A model generated the notes under the pieces. That model worked only from the letters and a program-made list of their open reading frames with translations, was not told where the DNA came from and did not search any database. The position numbers and the translations under genes are program-made. Below are positions 26,057 through 34,358 of a DNA stretch of 64,000 bases, in pieces (position 1 is the first letter of the stretch; each line of letters begins with the position of its first letter). The stretch lies in NCBI RefSeq assembly GCF_019278465.1, contig NZ_CP058983.1, positions 2,727,501 through 2,791,500 of the forward strand. Direction: 5' to 3'. Origin of the DNA: Tenacibaculum sp. AHE14PA (GTDB lineage Bacteria > Bacteroidota > Bacteroidia > Flavobacteriales > Flavobacteriaceae).

Positions 26057-26974
26057 CTAATCTAAAGCGATAACTACTTTGTCTAGAATTAAAGACTTAT
26101 CAATAAACAGTAAACTAAATACTCCTATTAACAATAATATCTTTAAAATGTTGTGTAAAAGGCGGTATTGATTCGTTTTTGTTGCTTTCCATGTGTAAAA
26201 ACCTATAAAGAACAAAACAAGAGCTGCTAAGTAAAAATAATATTTCATGTACTCTATTGCGGGGTAGTAAAATAAAACACCTATCGGAATTAAGGTTAAG
26301 ACCATTAATAAGATGATTAACTTTTTTGTGTTTTTTTCTCCGTATTTAATAGGGAAAGTAGTGTAGTTATTTATTATGGCTCCTTTAATGTTCTCTAAAT
26401 TTTTGATTAATTCGCGAATCATTATAATTAGAAACAGAAAGATTGCGTGCACAAAAATTACTTTCGAAAAATTTTTAAAATGCACAAAAACCACAAAAAA
26501 AGGAAGTATCGTTAAAATAGTAACACTTAGTAAACCTATAAAAGGGTGTTTTTTTAATTTGTGTGAATAAAACCAAATTCCGAATATATATATAGCAAAA
26601 AAGAAAGCAGCTCTCCAGGATACTAACCAACCAAAACCAAAACCGATAAAGTTTAAGGTAAAGTATAAAGATAATTTAGTTTCTTGTTTTATGTATGAGT
26701 CTAAGTTCGATTTTATGGGTCTGTTTATTTGATCAGATTTTTTGTCGTAAAAATTATTGATGATGTATCCTGCCGCTACAGTAGCTACCGTAGCAATAAC
26801 TAAGTAAAGTAAATGCCAATCGAAAAGTACTGGTTTTACAGATTTGTGATCAGAGAAAATAAAAATAGCAGCCAAGTATTGGGCTGCTATTAGTACTAAA
26901 ATGTTATAACCTCTAACGACTGATAGAAGGCTAAATATTTTTTTTAGAAATGTATTAACTTTTAATATACTCAT
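26057..26974 (-). CDS. UbiA-family prenyltransferase (geranylgeranylglycerol-phosphate type)
   Basis: A 305-residue membrane protein with eight or nine helices. The first Asp-rich motif is NNFYDKKSDQINRP, and the second-motif region lies near YSHKLKKHPFIGLL, although its Asp residues are weak. UbiA enzymes transfer prenyl groups to an acceptor. The subgroup next to mevalonate genes in flavobacteria is annotated as geranylgeranylglycerol-phosphate geranylgeranyltransferase, an archaeal-lipid-like activity. Acceptor and product are not proven. It starts 9 nt after the mevalonate kinase stop, so it shares that transcript. Confidence 0.8.
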   Translation of the reverse strand: MSILKVNTFLKKIFSLLSVVRGYNILVLIAAQYLAAIFIFSDHKSVKPVLFDWHLLYLVIATVATVAAGYIINNFYDKKSDQINRPIKSNLDSYIKQETKLSLYFTLNFIGFGFGWLVSWRAAFFFAIYIFGIWFYSHKLKKHPFIGLLSVTILTILPFFVVFVHFKNFSKVIFVHAIFLFLIIMIRELIKNLENIKGAIINNYTTFPIKYGEKNTKKLIILLMVLTLIPIGVLFYYPAIEYMKYYFYLAALVLFFIGFYTWKATKTNQYRLLHNILKILLLIGVFSLLFIDKSLILDKVVIALD

Positions 26975-26983
26975 TGTAGTATT

Positions 26984-27910
26984 TTAAAATCTATATACCA
27001 ATTCTAATTTATAATCTTTTAAGCTTGTTTGTGCTTTTTCGTAATCTTCAGTGAAACCTAAGATATAACCACCACCACCAGAACCACAAAGTTTTAGGTA
27101 GTATTCGTTAGTTTGAATTCCTTTTTCCCAAACCTTATGAAAAGCAGAAGGAATCATCGGTTTGAAGTTTGTTAAAACTACTTTCGATAATTTTTTTACG
27201 TTACCAAATAATGATTTTATATCACCTTGTAAGAAATCATCAATACAAGCATCGGTATGTAAAGAAAATTCTTCGCTTAACATTTTACGGAATCCTTCGT
27301 TTTTCATCTTATTCATAAAGATGTTTACCATTGGTTCAGTTTCACCAACTTGCTCAGAATCTAATAAGAAAACAGCTCCTTTTCCTTCTTTTTGAGATGG
27401 AATCCCTGCAGGCTCTATATGTTCTTTTGAGTTGATTAAAATAGGTAAACTTAAATATGAATTTAAAGGGTCTAGTCCTGAACTTTTTCCGTGAAAAAAT
27501 GATTCCATTAAAGAAAATACTTGCTTTAAAATTAACAGTTTATCACGTGTTAAGTTTTCTAAAACAGTAATTTTATTATTTGCATATTGATCGTAGATAG
27601 CAGCAACTAAAGCACCAGAGCTTCCTACACCATATCCTTGTGGTATAGATGAATCGAAGTACATACCATTATCAATATCATTTTTAAATGAAAGCAAATC
27701 AAAAGAAACTAAATCAGAATTCAAGCTATTTAAATAAGTGTAAAACTTAATTAAATTAGTATTCGATTTTTTAGCTTCACCAGTTAAGTTACTAGCAGAC
27801 TTTAACACACCTTTGTATGAGTTAAAAGGAATCGCTAGTCCTTTAGAATCTTTTATGATTCCATATTCTCCGAAGAGTAATATTTTTGCGTAAAATAAAG
27901 GTCCTTTCAT
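26984..27910 (-). CDS. mevalonate kinase (GHMP family)
   Basis: A 308-residue GHMP kinase that phosphorylates mevalonate with ATP. The substrate-loop start FYAKILLFGEYGII and the ATP-binding QGYGVGSSGALVAAIY (PxxxGLGSSAA-type) are clear, and the C-terminal CGSGGGGYILGF matches GHMP motif 3. The context (mvaD 0.6 kb upstream, HMG-CoA reductase 9 kb upstream on the same strand) supports the mevalonate pathway to isopentenyl diphosphate. Confidence 0.92.
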   Translation of the reverse strand: MKGPLFYAKILLFGEYGIIKDSKGLAIPFNSYKGVLKSASNLTGEAKKSNTNLIKFYTYLNSLNSDLVSFDLLSFKNDIDNGMYFDSSIPQGYGVGSSGALVAAIYDQYANNKITVLENLTRDKLLILKQVFSLMESFFHGKSSGLDPLNSYLSLPILINSKEHIEPAGIPSQKEGKGAVFLLDSEQVGETEPMVNIFMNKMKNEGFRKMLSEEFSLHTDACIDDFLQGDIKSLFGNVKKLSKVVLTNFKPMIPSAFHKVWEKGIQTNEYYLKLCGSGGGGYILGFTEDYEKAQTSLKDYKLELVYRF

Positions 27911-27960
27911 AAATTTTTAATTGCTTAGCAAAAGTACAAGTAAAAGTACTAGTTTACAAA

Positions 27961-28455
27961 CTAGTATACGTTTTTGTAAAAAGTTTTCCAAACACCAACT
28001 TTTTCATTGTCGCGGTACTTTCCTTTTGTTTCTATTTTTCCGTTTTTATAAAAGGTTTTCCAAACACCATCTCTTTGTCCGTTTGTATATTTTCCTTGCT
28101 CTTTAAGTTCGCCAGTTTCGTAAAACACTTTACGGTCACCGTCTAATTTACCACTTACGTAATTAGCTTTATGAAAAAGCTTACCATTAGCATGGTAATA
28201 CATTATTAAACCGTCAAAGACTTCCTTGTTAAGTTGTTTATTTGTGCTGTATCCTTCCATTTGAACCTGACCATTTTTGTAATAATCAACAATCCAAAAT
28301 CCATCATTTATTGCTTTAGGAGCAGGTCTATAATATTCGTGATTTTCTTTTGATGTTTCTTGCCAGTTATCATTAAGATAAATGATTTTTTGTGCTGTTA
28401 CTGTGGTTGATAAAAACCCAATAAACATAACTATTAGTAGTGTGAATGTTCTCAT
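27961..28455 (-). CDS. exported YwqK/MORN-repeat protein
   Basis: About 164 residues: a signal peptide (MRTFTLLIVMFIGFLSTTVTA) and then MORN-like repeats (YYHANGKLFHKANY, FYETGELKEQGKY, FYKNGKIETKGKY). Two repeats share the sequence VWKTFYKN and are also nearly identical at DNA level, which suggests recent internal duplication. Database names of the type 'YwqK family antitoxin' rest on Bacillus YwqK; no toxin is adjacent and I would not assign that role. A longer frame starting 18 codons earlier would run into the mvaD end. It sits between mvaD and mevalonate kinase without an obvious metabolic link. Confidence 0.82.
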   Translation of the reverse strand: MRTFTLLIVMFIGFLSTTVTAQKIIYLNDNWQETSKENHEYYRPAPKAINDGFWIVDYYKNGQVQMEGYSTNKQLNKEVFDGLIMYYHANGKLFHKANYVSGKLDGDRKVFYETGELKEQGKYTNGQRDGVWKTFYKNGKIETKGKYRDNEKVGVWKTFYKNVY

Positions 28456-28474
28456 GATAATAGGGATTTTAAGG

Positions 28475-29554
28475 TTAATTGGGTTTTGCGCCAAAACCCG
28501 TGTTATCACAAATATACTGATTTTTTTGGCAGTAAACAGCTAAGGTGTTTTTAATAAAAGACTCTACCTCAGTCTTTTCGGTGTTTGGGTATAGTACATG
28601 AACATTTGCACCTGCATCGAGAGTAAAGCAAATATTACTGTTGTTTTGCGCTCTGTATTCCCAAATTTTATTAATCACCTCTAACGTATTAGGCTTCATT
28701 AATATAAAATACGGGTTACTTGTAAGCATCATTGCATGCAAGGTTAATGCTTCACTTTCAACTAAATTAATAAACTCTTTTATGTCTCCGTTTTGAAGAA
28801 TAGTAGATATTTTAGATAAATTTTCGTTTGCCTGTGTAAAGCGTTGTTCGGCATACGGATGGTTGTGCATTAAGTTATGACCAACTGTAGATGAAACTTG
28901 TTTCTCTCCTTTATCAACCAATAAAATAGTATCGCAATAGTTTTCGAAAATAGGGTGTATTTTATATGGGAATTTTACTCCGAATAAATCTGAACTTCCT
29001 TCAATTTCTGGGTGTTCTCCCCAAACAACCAAAGGACCTTCAATACTTCTACTGGCACTACCAGAGCCTAAACGGGCTAAAAAAGAAGCTTTTTTGTTAA
29101 TAAATTCGTCTGTTAAATCAGAATTTAATTCTTTTTCAAGATTTAATAAACACATTGCAATAGCACTCATTCCGCTTGCAGAAGAAGCAATTCCGCTACT
29201 GTGAGGAAAAGAATTCTCTGAAGAAATCACCATTTTATATTCTAAAATATAAGGGCAGTATTTTTCTATTCGCTTAAAAAATTCAGCAATTTTTGGTTTA
29301 AAATCATCCTTCTTTTTTCCTTCAAAAAACAATTCGAATTTTGCTTCGCTTGATTTTTCAATTTTTAAAAACTCAATCGTAGTAATTGTATGGCAGTTGT
29401 TAAGTGTAAAACTTATCGATGCATTTTTGGGAATTTGCGGATTGCTTTTTCCCCAATATTTTACTAAAGCGATATTACTCGGTGTTTGCCATGTATATGT
29501 AGCTTTTTCAATTGTTTTATTTGATTCTTTTGAAATAAAAAGTGCTGTATTCAA
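28475..29554 (-). CDS. mvaD: diphosphomevalonate decarboxylase
   Basis: A 359-residue GHMP-fold enzyme that turns mevalonate diphosphate into isopentenyl diphosphate with ATP. Signatures are SNIALVKYWGKSN near the N terminus, FPHSSGIASSASGMSAIA (ATP loop), and LGSGSASRSIEGPLVVWGEH with the catalytic-region Ser/Arg; the catalytic Asp lies in FTLDAGANVHVLYP. The start appears to be TTG (29552-29554), as no ATG precedes the conserved part. It heads the leftward cluster that continues with the YwqK-like gene and mevalonate kinase. Confidence 0.95.
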   Translation of the reverse strand: MNTALFISKESNKTIEKATYTWQTPSNIALVKYWGKSNPQIPKNASISFTLNNCHTITTIEFLKIEKSSEAKFELFFEGKKKDDFKPKIAEFFKRIEKYCPYILEYKMVISSENSFPHSSGIASSASGMSAIAMCLLNLEKELNSDLTDEFINKKASFLARLGSGSASRSIEGPLVVWGEHPEIEGSSDLFGVKFPYKIHPIFENYCDTILLVDKGEKQVSSTVGHNLMHNHPYAEQRFTQANENLSKISTILQNGDIKEFINLVESEALTLHAMMLTSNPYFILMKPNTLEVINKIWEYRAQNNSNICFTLDAGANVHVLYPNTEKTEVESFIKNTLAVYCQKNQYICDNTGFGAKPN

Positions 29555-29588
29555 AGGTTTAAATTTTGCTGTAAAGATAAAATTTAGA

Positions 29589-30296
29589 CTACACTTTTGC
29601 TAATTTTTGTAAAACGGATTCTTTGTAGCTTCTGCTTATAGGAATTGCCTTTTTACTAATCTCAATAAATTCGTTTGTATAAGAGGTTATTTGCTTTGTA
29701 GATACGATGTACGATCTATGAATTCGAATAAAATTATTTAAAGGCATTTTCAATTCTAAATTACTAATACTTTCTCTCGTAACAACTGTGTTTGTTTCGG
29801 TAAATATTTTTACATAATCGCCTAGACTTTCTATATACAAAACATCGCTAAAGTTTATTTTAACCATCTTTCTGTCTGCTCTTACAAACATATAATCAGA
29901 CTTAATTTCTTTAGTTTTTTCGATGATTTTAGGGGTGTTTATATCTAGCACTTTTTGAGTAGCTTGTAAGAAACGATCAAAAGCAATTGGTTTTAATAAA
30001 TAATCTACCACGTTTAAATTAAATCCGTCTACGGCATAATCTCTATAAGCAGTTGTGAAAATTATTTTAGATTTTTTATTGATAATTTTTGCTAAACTTA
30101 AACCCGTAATTTCGGGCATATTAATGTCTAAGAAATATAAATCTACAGATTCATTTTGCATAAAAATAATTGCCTCAGCAGCATTTTTACACATTTTAAT
30201 TAGCTCTAAGTTTGGTGTTTTTTCAATAAATGAAGCTATTATTTCTCTAGCCATAGGCTCATCATCAATAATAACACAGCGTAATTTATCAATCAT
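29589..30296 (-). CDS. LytTR-family response regulator
   Basis: 235 residues. The receiver domain (1-120) has CVIIDDEPMAR, the phosphoacceptor Asp in YFLDINMPEITG, the switch region IIFTTAYRDYAV and the Lys in LLKPIAFDRF. The LytTR DNA-binding domain (about 135-235) has YIESLGDYVKIFTE and FIRIHRSYIVS. It overlaps the kinase gene by 8 nt and is its partner. Possible targets are the divergent genes at 31559 onward. Confidence 0.95.
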   Translation of the reverse strand: MIDKLRCVIIDDEPMAREIIASFIEKTPNLELIKMCKNAAEAIIFMQNESVDLYFLDINMPEITGLSLAKIINKKSKIIFTTAYRDYAVDGFNLNVVDYLLKPIAFDRFLQATQKVLDINTPKIIEKTKEIKSDYMFVRADRKMVKINFSDVLYIESLGDYVKIFTETNTVVTRESISNLELKMPLNNFIRIHRSYIVSTKQITSYTNEFIEISKKAIPISRSYKESVLQKLAKV

Positions 30297-31347
30297 TTTT
30301 TAAAGGTGTTTTTAATTCAACTCTAAAACTGTTTTTTGTTTGTGAAATATCTAAATGATACGATTTCCCGTATAGCATCTCTAATCGTTTTTTTATATTT
30401 TCTAGCCCGATTCCTTTTTTTGATGACGTATTGTTTTTTGTTGAATTTTTTATTTCAAAAAAAAGTAAATTGTTAGCTGTTTTTAATTTGATGTCAACTT
30501 TTAGAACACCATCTATTTGTGCTCCATGTTTAAAAGAATTCTCTACAAATGGCAATAATAACATCGGGGCAATTTGAATGTTTTCTTGATGTATTTCTTT
30601 ATCAAAACTCACGAATAAACTATCTTGAAAGCGCATTTTTTCTAACGAAATATAATCATCAATATGATTAACTTCATCATTCAAAAACACTAAAGGTTTT
30701 TCTACCTGATATAAAATATAATCTAATAAATTAGAAAGTTTTAAAATCATATCAGGAGCTTCATCAGACTTTTTTAAAGCAAAACCATATAAAGTATTAA
30801 GAGTGTTGAATAAAAAATGTGGATGAATTTGCATTTTTAAAAACTTTAATTCTTGTTCTTTTAATTGCAATTGTGTTGCTAAGAATTTGTTTTTTAAGTC
30901 TTCGTTTTTTAACACAGATTTGTAATTATTGATAATTAAGCCAATACTAATTGCTACAAAAAAAATAAAGTATACGGCTAAAGTTATAAATATAAGCCCT
31001 TTTGTAATTGGTGTGTAGTCGCCTGTTTTTAAATTGTCAGAAAAAACTAAACCATAAAATATCGATACAATAATAAAGAAGAAAGAAATTATAAAAGTGT
31101 ACGCAGTGTATAAAATAAATAATTGCTGTTTTTTAAGAAGCAAATACTTAGGGATTAAATAAAAATAAAAAAAATAACTACTACCAATAGTAATTGGCAT
31201 TAAGAACAACGAAAAACGATTTATGTATGCTGTATTTTCACTTCCGTAACCTAAAAAATAAGTATAAAATAAATATACAGCTGTCCAAAATAAAAGATGG
31301 ATTGCTGTTTCTATAATAAATTTAAGTATAGAAAGTCGTTTTTTCAT
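30289..31347 (-). CDS. LytS-like sensor histidine kinase
   Basis: 352 residues: four membrane helices in the first 150 residues without a large extracellular domain, a short coiled linker (LQLKEQELKFLKMQ), the His_kinase block QIHPHFLFNTLNTLYGFALK with the phosphorylated His, and an HATPase domain (LLLPFVENSFKHG, SKKGIGLENIKKRLEMLYG). The stimulus is unknown. It is divergent from the ExbB-like gene across a 211-bp region that contains an inverted repeat. Confidence 0.94.
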   Translation of the reverse strand: MKKRLSILKFIIETAIHLLFWTAVYLFYTYFLGYGSENTAYINRFSLFLMPITIGSSYFFYFYLIPKYLLLKKQQLFILYTAYTFIISFFFIIVSIFYGLVFSDNLKTGDYTPITKGLIFITLAVYFIFFVAISIGLIINNYKSVLKNEDLKNKFLATQLQLKEQELKFLKMQIHPHFLFNTLNTLYGFALKKSDEAPDMILKLSNLLDYILYQVEKPLVFLNDEVNHIDDYISLEKMRFQDSLFVSFDKEIHQENIQIAPMLLLPFVENSFKHGAQIDGVLKVDIKLKTANNLLFFEIKNSTKNNTSSKKGIGLENIKKRLEMLYGKSYHLDISQTKNSFRVELKTPLKND

Positions 31348-31411
31348 ATGGCTGCAATATCTACTTTTTTACGTGGTTTTGTGTTTTTTTGAGATAAAAT
31401 CCGCTTATTTG

Positions 31412-31434
31412 TAGGTAGAATACCAATTTACCTA
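31412..31434. promoter_or_regulatory. inverted repeat in the kinase/ExbB-like divergent region
   Basis: TAGGTA (31412-31417) and TACCTA (31429-31434) form a dyad with 11-nt spacing, about 65 nt from the kinase start and 90 nt before a TATTTTTG box (31523-31530) serving the plus-strand gene. It is a candidate operator, possibly for the LytTR regulator. Confidence 0.35.
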
Positions 31435-31558
31435 TTTTTACTAAAATATGCTTTAAACTTGTTGTTTACGGTTTTTTTCTTTGCAATTATCGAAATAAAT
31501 AGAAAGGTATAAGCTTTAAAGATATTTTTGAATCATAATAACTTTAAAACTTACTAAT

Positions 31559-31921
31559 ATGAATTTTTTAATTATCAATTTATTACAAGAGGGCGGAACA
31601 ATGTTTATGTACCCATTATTATTTATGTTAATTACCTGCATTGCTTTAATTATAAAAGCTTTCTTAAGAAGCGCTGAAAATGATAAAGTAGTTTTACTAA
31701 TAAAACATATAAGTTTATTTGCGTTAGTTTTTGGTTTTTTTGGATTTATGATGGGGATGATTGAAGCACTCGATGCTATGGTTAGCGTAAGAGGTATTAA
31801 TACAAGTGTTTTTGCTGGTGGATTAAAAGTGGGGTTATTATGCCCTTCTTTTGGTATGTTTGTGTTCTTAATAACAAGATTGGGGCTTATCGGTTTAACA
31901 TTAAAGAATAATAAACACTAA
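31559..31921 (+). CDS. small MotA/TolQ/ExbB-like membrane protein
   Basis: A 120-residue protein with three hydrophobic segments (about 14-36, 48-70, 88-112). The last one (GGLKVGLLCPSFGMFVFLITRLGLIGL) resembles the C-terminal helices of ExbB/TolQ proton-channel proteins, but the family's full cytoplasmic loop is absent. No ExbD/TolR gene is adjacent. It is followed after 12 nt by the serine hydrolase gene. The family call is tentative; 'small membrane protein' is the safe description. Confidence 0.65.
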   Translation: MNFLIINLLQEGGTMFMYPLLFMLITCIALIIKAFLRSAENDKVVLLIKHISLFALVFGFFGFMMGMIEALDAMVSVRGINTSVFAGGLKVGLLCPSFGMFVFLITRLGLIGLTLKNNKH

Positions 31922-31933
31922 AACTATAATAGT

Positions 31934-32980
31934 ATGAAAAATAAGTTTATAATTACTATCGTGGTTGTGTGTTCTTTTTTAAGTTGCGCAAAAAATCAAA
32001 ATTTAGACGATTATTTAGCATCACTAGAAAAAGAAAAAAAGGCAATGGGAACTGTTTCTGTTTTTAAAGAAGGAAAAGAGTTTTATACAAAGTCTATTGG
32101 TTATTCAAATATCAATTTAAATAAAAAAAACAATTCTGGAACAAAATTCCGAATAGGCTCTATTAGTAAAACATATACAGCAACAATTATATTACAGTTG
32201 GTAGATGAAGGTAAACTTTCTTTAAATACGAAACTAAAAGATTTCTTCCCTGTGATTCCTAATTCAGAGAATATTACAATTTCTGATATGCTGTATCACC
32301 GTAGCGGAATCTTTAATATAACAACTGATAAAAATTTTGAAGTTTGGATTAGCGAACCTCGAGATAGAGCAGAAGTGATTGCGAAAATCAAAGAGTATCA
32401 AAGCTTATTTACGCCAAATTCTATAACTGAGTACTCTAATTCTAATTATATTTTATTAGCATATATAGCAGAAGATGTAGATAAGGAAACATTTGCAGAT
32501 ATTATTCAAAATAGAATCGCCGAAAAAATAGGAGTATCTAAAACCGCATTCGGAAAAGATATTGACTTTTCTAACAACGAAGCAATGTGTTACTACCCAG
32601 AAAACAATAAATGGCATCCAATAACTTTTCATACAAATTTATTAGGAACCATGGGAGCGGGCGGAATTACAGCAACCGCAAACGAAGTAAGTGTTTTTTA
32701 TAATGCGCTTTTTACAGGTAAACTGTTGTCAGAAAAAAGCTTAGAGTTAATGACAACTCCAAAAGAAAAAATGGGTATGGGTATTTCTGTAGATGAGTTT
32801 AATGGTATGGTTGTTTATGGGCACGATGGCGCTATTGATGGTTTTAGATCGATGGCAGCATATATTCCTGAATTAAAACTTACTATTTCATTCACTTTTA
32901 ATGCATCTTCAGGTTCATCAACACAAAAATTAATGCAAATTTTCAAATCGTATAAATATACCATCAATCAAAAGAAGTAA
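31934..32980 (+). CDS. lipoprotein serine hydrolase, class C beta-lactamase fold
   Basis: 348 residues with a lipobox (FLSC, Cys about 18) and a beta-lactamase-family domain. The active-site motifs are SISK (SxxK with the nucleophile Ser, after FRIG), YSN (YxN, in TEYSNSNYILLAYIAE) and HDG (HxG, in VYGHDGAIDG). Members are D-Ala-D-Ala peptidases or esterases; the substrate is unknown. It is probably co-transcribed with the ExbB-like gene and ends at a terminator. Confidence 0.9.
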   Translation: MKNKFIITIVVVCSFLSCAKNQNLDDYLASLEKEKKAMGTVSVFKEGKEFYTKSIGYSNINLNKKNNSGTKFRIGSISKTYTATIILQLVDEGKLSLNTKLKDFFPVIPNSENITISDMLYHRSGIFNITTDKNFEVWISEPRDRAEVIAKIKEYQSLFTPNSITEYSNSNYILLAYIAEDVDKETFADIIQNRIAEKIGVSKTAFGKDIDFSNNEAMCYYPENNKWHPITFHTNLLGTMGAGGITATANEVSVFYNALFTGKLLSEKSLELMTTPKEKMGMGISVDEFNGMVVYGHDGAIDGFRSMAAYIPELKLTISFTFNASSGSSTQKLMQIFKSYKYTINQKK

Positions 32981-33003
32981 TCGTTTTCTGGTTAGTTTTT
33001 TTT

Positions 33004-33039
33004 AATACCCATTTTTAGCATAAAAATGGGTATTTTTGT
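33004..33039 (+). terminator. terminator after the serine hydrolase
   Basis: AATACCCATTTTTA-GCA-TAAAAATGGGTATT followed by TTT. Confidence 0.75.
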
Positions 33040-33059
33040 GTTTGTAAATACATATTGAT

Positions 33060-33293
33060 ATGAGTAGAAAAATAAAACTGATATGGGACTTTAAAGGTCC
33101 AGATGGCTTAGCAACCGCAAAGCACCATTGTATTCATTTAAAAGAATTTGCACAAATAGATAGTTTAACGTATTATGAGGTAAATCATACAGAGTTAAAC
33201 CCAATGCACACCATTGCTTTTATTGTAGTAGATGAAAGTGATATGAAAATTTTTAGAGACGCTTTAAAGCCTCATAGAGGGGAATTAGCTTAA
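33060..33293 (+). CDS. small protein of unknown function (77 aa)
   Basis: I do not recognise a family. The 77-residue soluble protein has a compact alpha/beta pattern: IKLIWDFKGPDG, a His-rich segment (AKHHCIHLKEF), a strand (SLTYYEVNHTEL) and MHTIAFIVVDESDMKIFRDAL. The fold looks ferredoxin-like. HHxxH plus Cys could bind metal, which is inference. The next gene starts 22 nt later. Confidence 0.8.
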   Translation: MSRKIKLIWDFKGPDGLATAKHHCIHLKEFAQIDSLTYYEVNHTELNPMHTIAFIVVDESDMKIFRDALKPHRGELA

Positions 33294-33315
33294 TTAATTT
33301 AAATAAAATAAAATT

Positions 33316-33600
33316 ATGTTTTTAATAAACGCTTTAGCAAAACCAAAAAAATCGTCAGAACATTATAATGAAGTTGTAGGAGCTTATGTAAGCTTATATA
33401 TCGATTATAAAGATATCGAAGGAGCTCTTAAATTAGTAAAGCATTATATAAAAGATGAAGGTTGGAAAGTATCAGAAATAGAAGAAGAGTATTTTACTTT
33501 AGATTCTGCAGATGACGTTGATGAAGATCAAAAAGAATTTTATGAAGAAGCAATTGAGTACGGTTACACAATTGTTTTTAATTGTTACGAAGAGGAATAA
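33316..33600 (+). CDS. small acidic protein of unknown function (94 aa)
   Basis: A 94-residue soluble, acidic protein. Visible segments are VVGAYVSLYIDYKDIEGALKL (strand then helix), DEGWKVSEIEEEYFTLDSADD, and a C-terminal YGYTIVFNCYEEE. No catalytic motif or known domain is apparent to me. It probably shares a transcript with the 77-aa protein and might act with it. Confidence 0.8.
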   Translation: MFLINALAKPKKSSEHYNEVVGAYVSLYIDYKDIEGALKLVKHYIKDEGWKVSEIEEEYFTLDSADDVDEDQKEFYEEAIEYGYTIVFNCYEEE

Positions 33601-33655
33601 TCTTTGTTTTTAAAAAACTGTTATAAAATTGACTATCTTTCAAACAAAAAATGTT

Positions 33656-34276
33656 ATGAAAGGTAGTCTTCTTTTTTTTACGACACTTTTAATGTCTTTT
33701 ACGGGGTTTTCACAGCATAAATTCTCCACATATACAGCACATAAATCAATAACAGAAGCAATTCGAATAAACAACGAATTAATAGCTGGTAGAACTTCTT
33801 TTTTTGAAAAACAGGCATTGGCAAAACCTTTAATGTTTCAGAATACAAAAATAAAAATTGCAGAGTTTAATAGATTGTCAAACAATGTTTCAAAATATAT
33901 AGAAGTAATTCAGAAAGAGGTAAATACCGAGCAAGTTTTGTACGATATGCTAACGCGTGATTTTTATAAAAACATCTTGTTTAAAAACGACAAAGATTTA
34001 AGTTTTAAAGGAATGAAGTTAAAAACTAAAATAGATAGTTTATATAATCATGCCGTTAAAATTAATGTGCATAAATTATCTCAGCTTGATAATTTTTATA
34101 ATGGCCACTTTAAAACAAATGATGTTTTTTATGATTTTGATGAAAATGAATTAGATTATTTTGAATATCGTTTTTATGATAAATCTAATTATGGCATTAT
34201 GATGGCAATGAACTGTTTGCTTTTAGATGTTAAGACATTTCAGTTATTGTATTTTGGTACCGTTATGAGCTATTAA
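33656..34276 (+). CDS. exported protein of unknown function
   Basis: About 206 residues. The start at ATG 33656 gives a clear signal peptide (KGSLLFFTTLLMSFTGFSQ); an earlier TTG frame would bury it. The mature part is mostly helical (TEAIRINNELIAGRTSFFEKQ, FNRLSNNVSKYIEVIQKEV) with a Tyr/Asp/Phe-rich section near the end (VFYDFDENELDYFEYRFYD). No domain is recognised. It is likely periplasmic. Confidence 0.75.
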   Translation: MKGSLLFFTTLLMSFTGFSQHKFSTYTAHKSITEAIRINNELIAGRTSFFEKQALAKPLMFQNTKIKIAEFNRLSNNVSKYIEVIQKEVNTEQVLYDMLTRDFYKNILFKNDKDLSFKGMKLKTKIDSLYNHAVKINVHKLSQLDNFYNGHFKTNDVFYDFDENELDYFEYRFYDKSNYGIMMAMNCLLLDVKTFQLLYFGTVMSY

Positions 34277-34358
34277 ATATTTTTTTGAAATTTAAGTAGC
34301 TTTCTGTCTCATATTCAGATATTTTAAGTAATTTCGCGGGCTAAATTATTTCATACAA

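Noticed and set aside
27961..28455. Toxin-antitoxin module (YwqK antitoxin)
   Set aside because: The protein is exported and no toxin-like partner is adjacent; the name rests on repeat similarity only.
33060..33600. Toxin-antitoxin or immunity pair
   Set aside because: No toxin fold, no overlapping genes and no autoregulatory palindrome are seen; kept only as unknown proteins.
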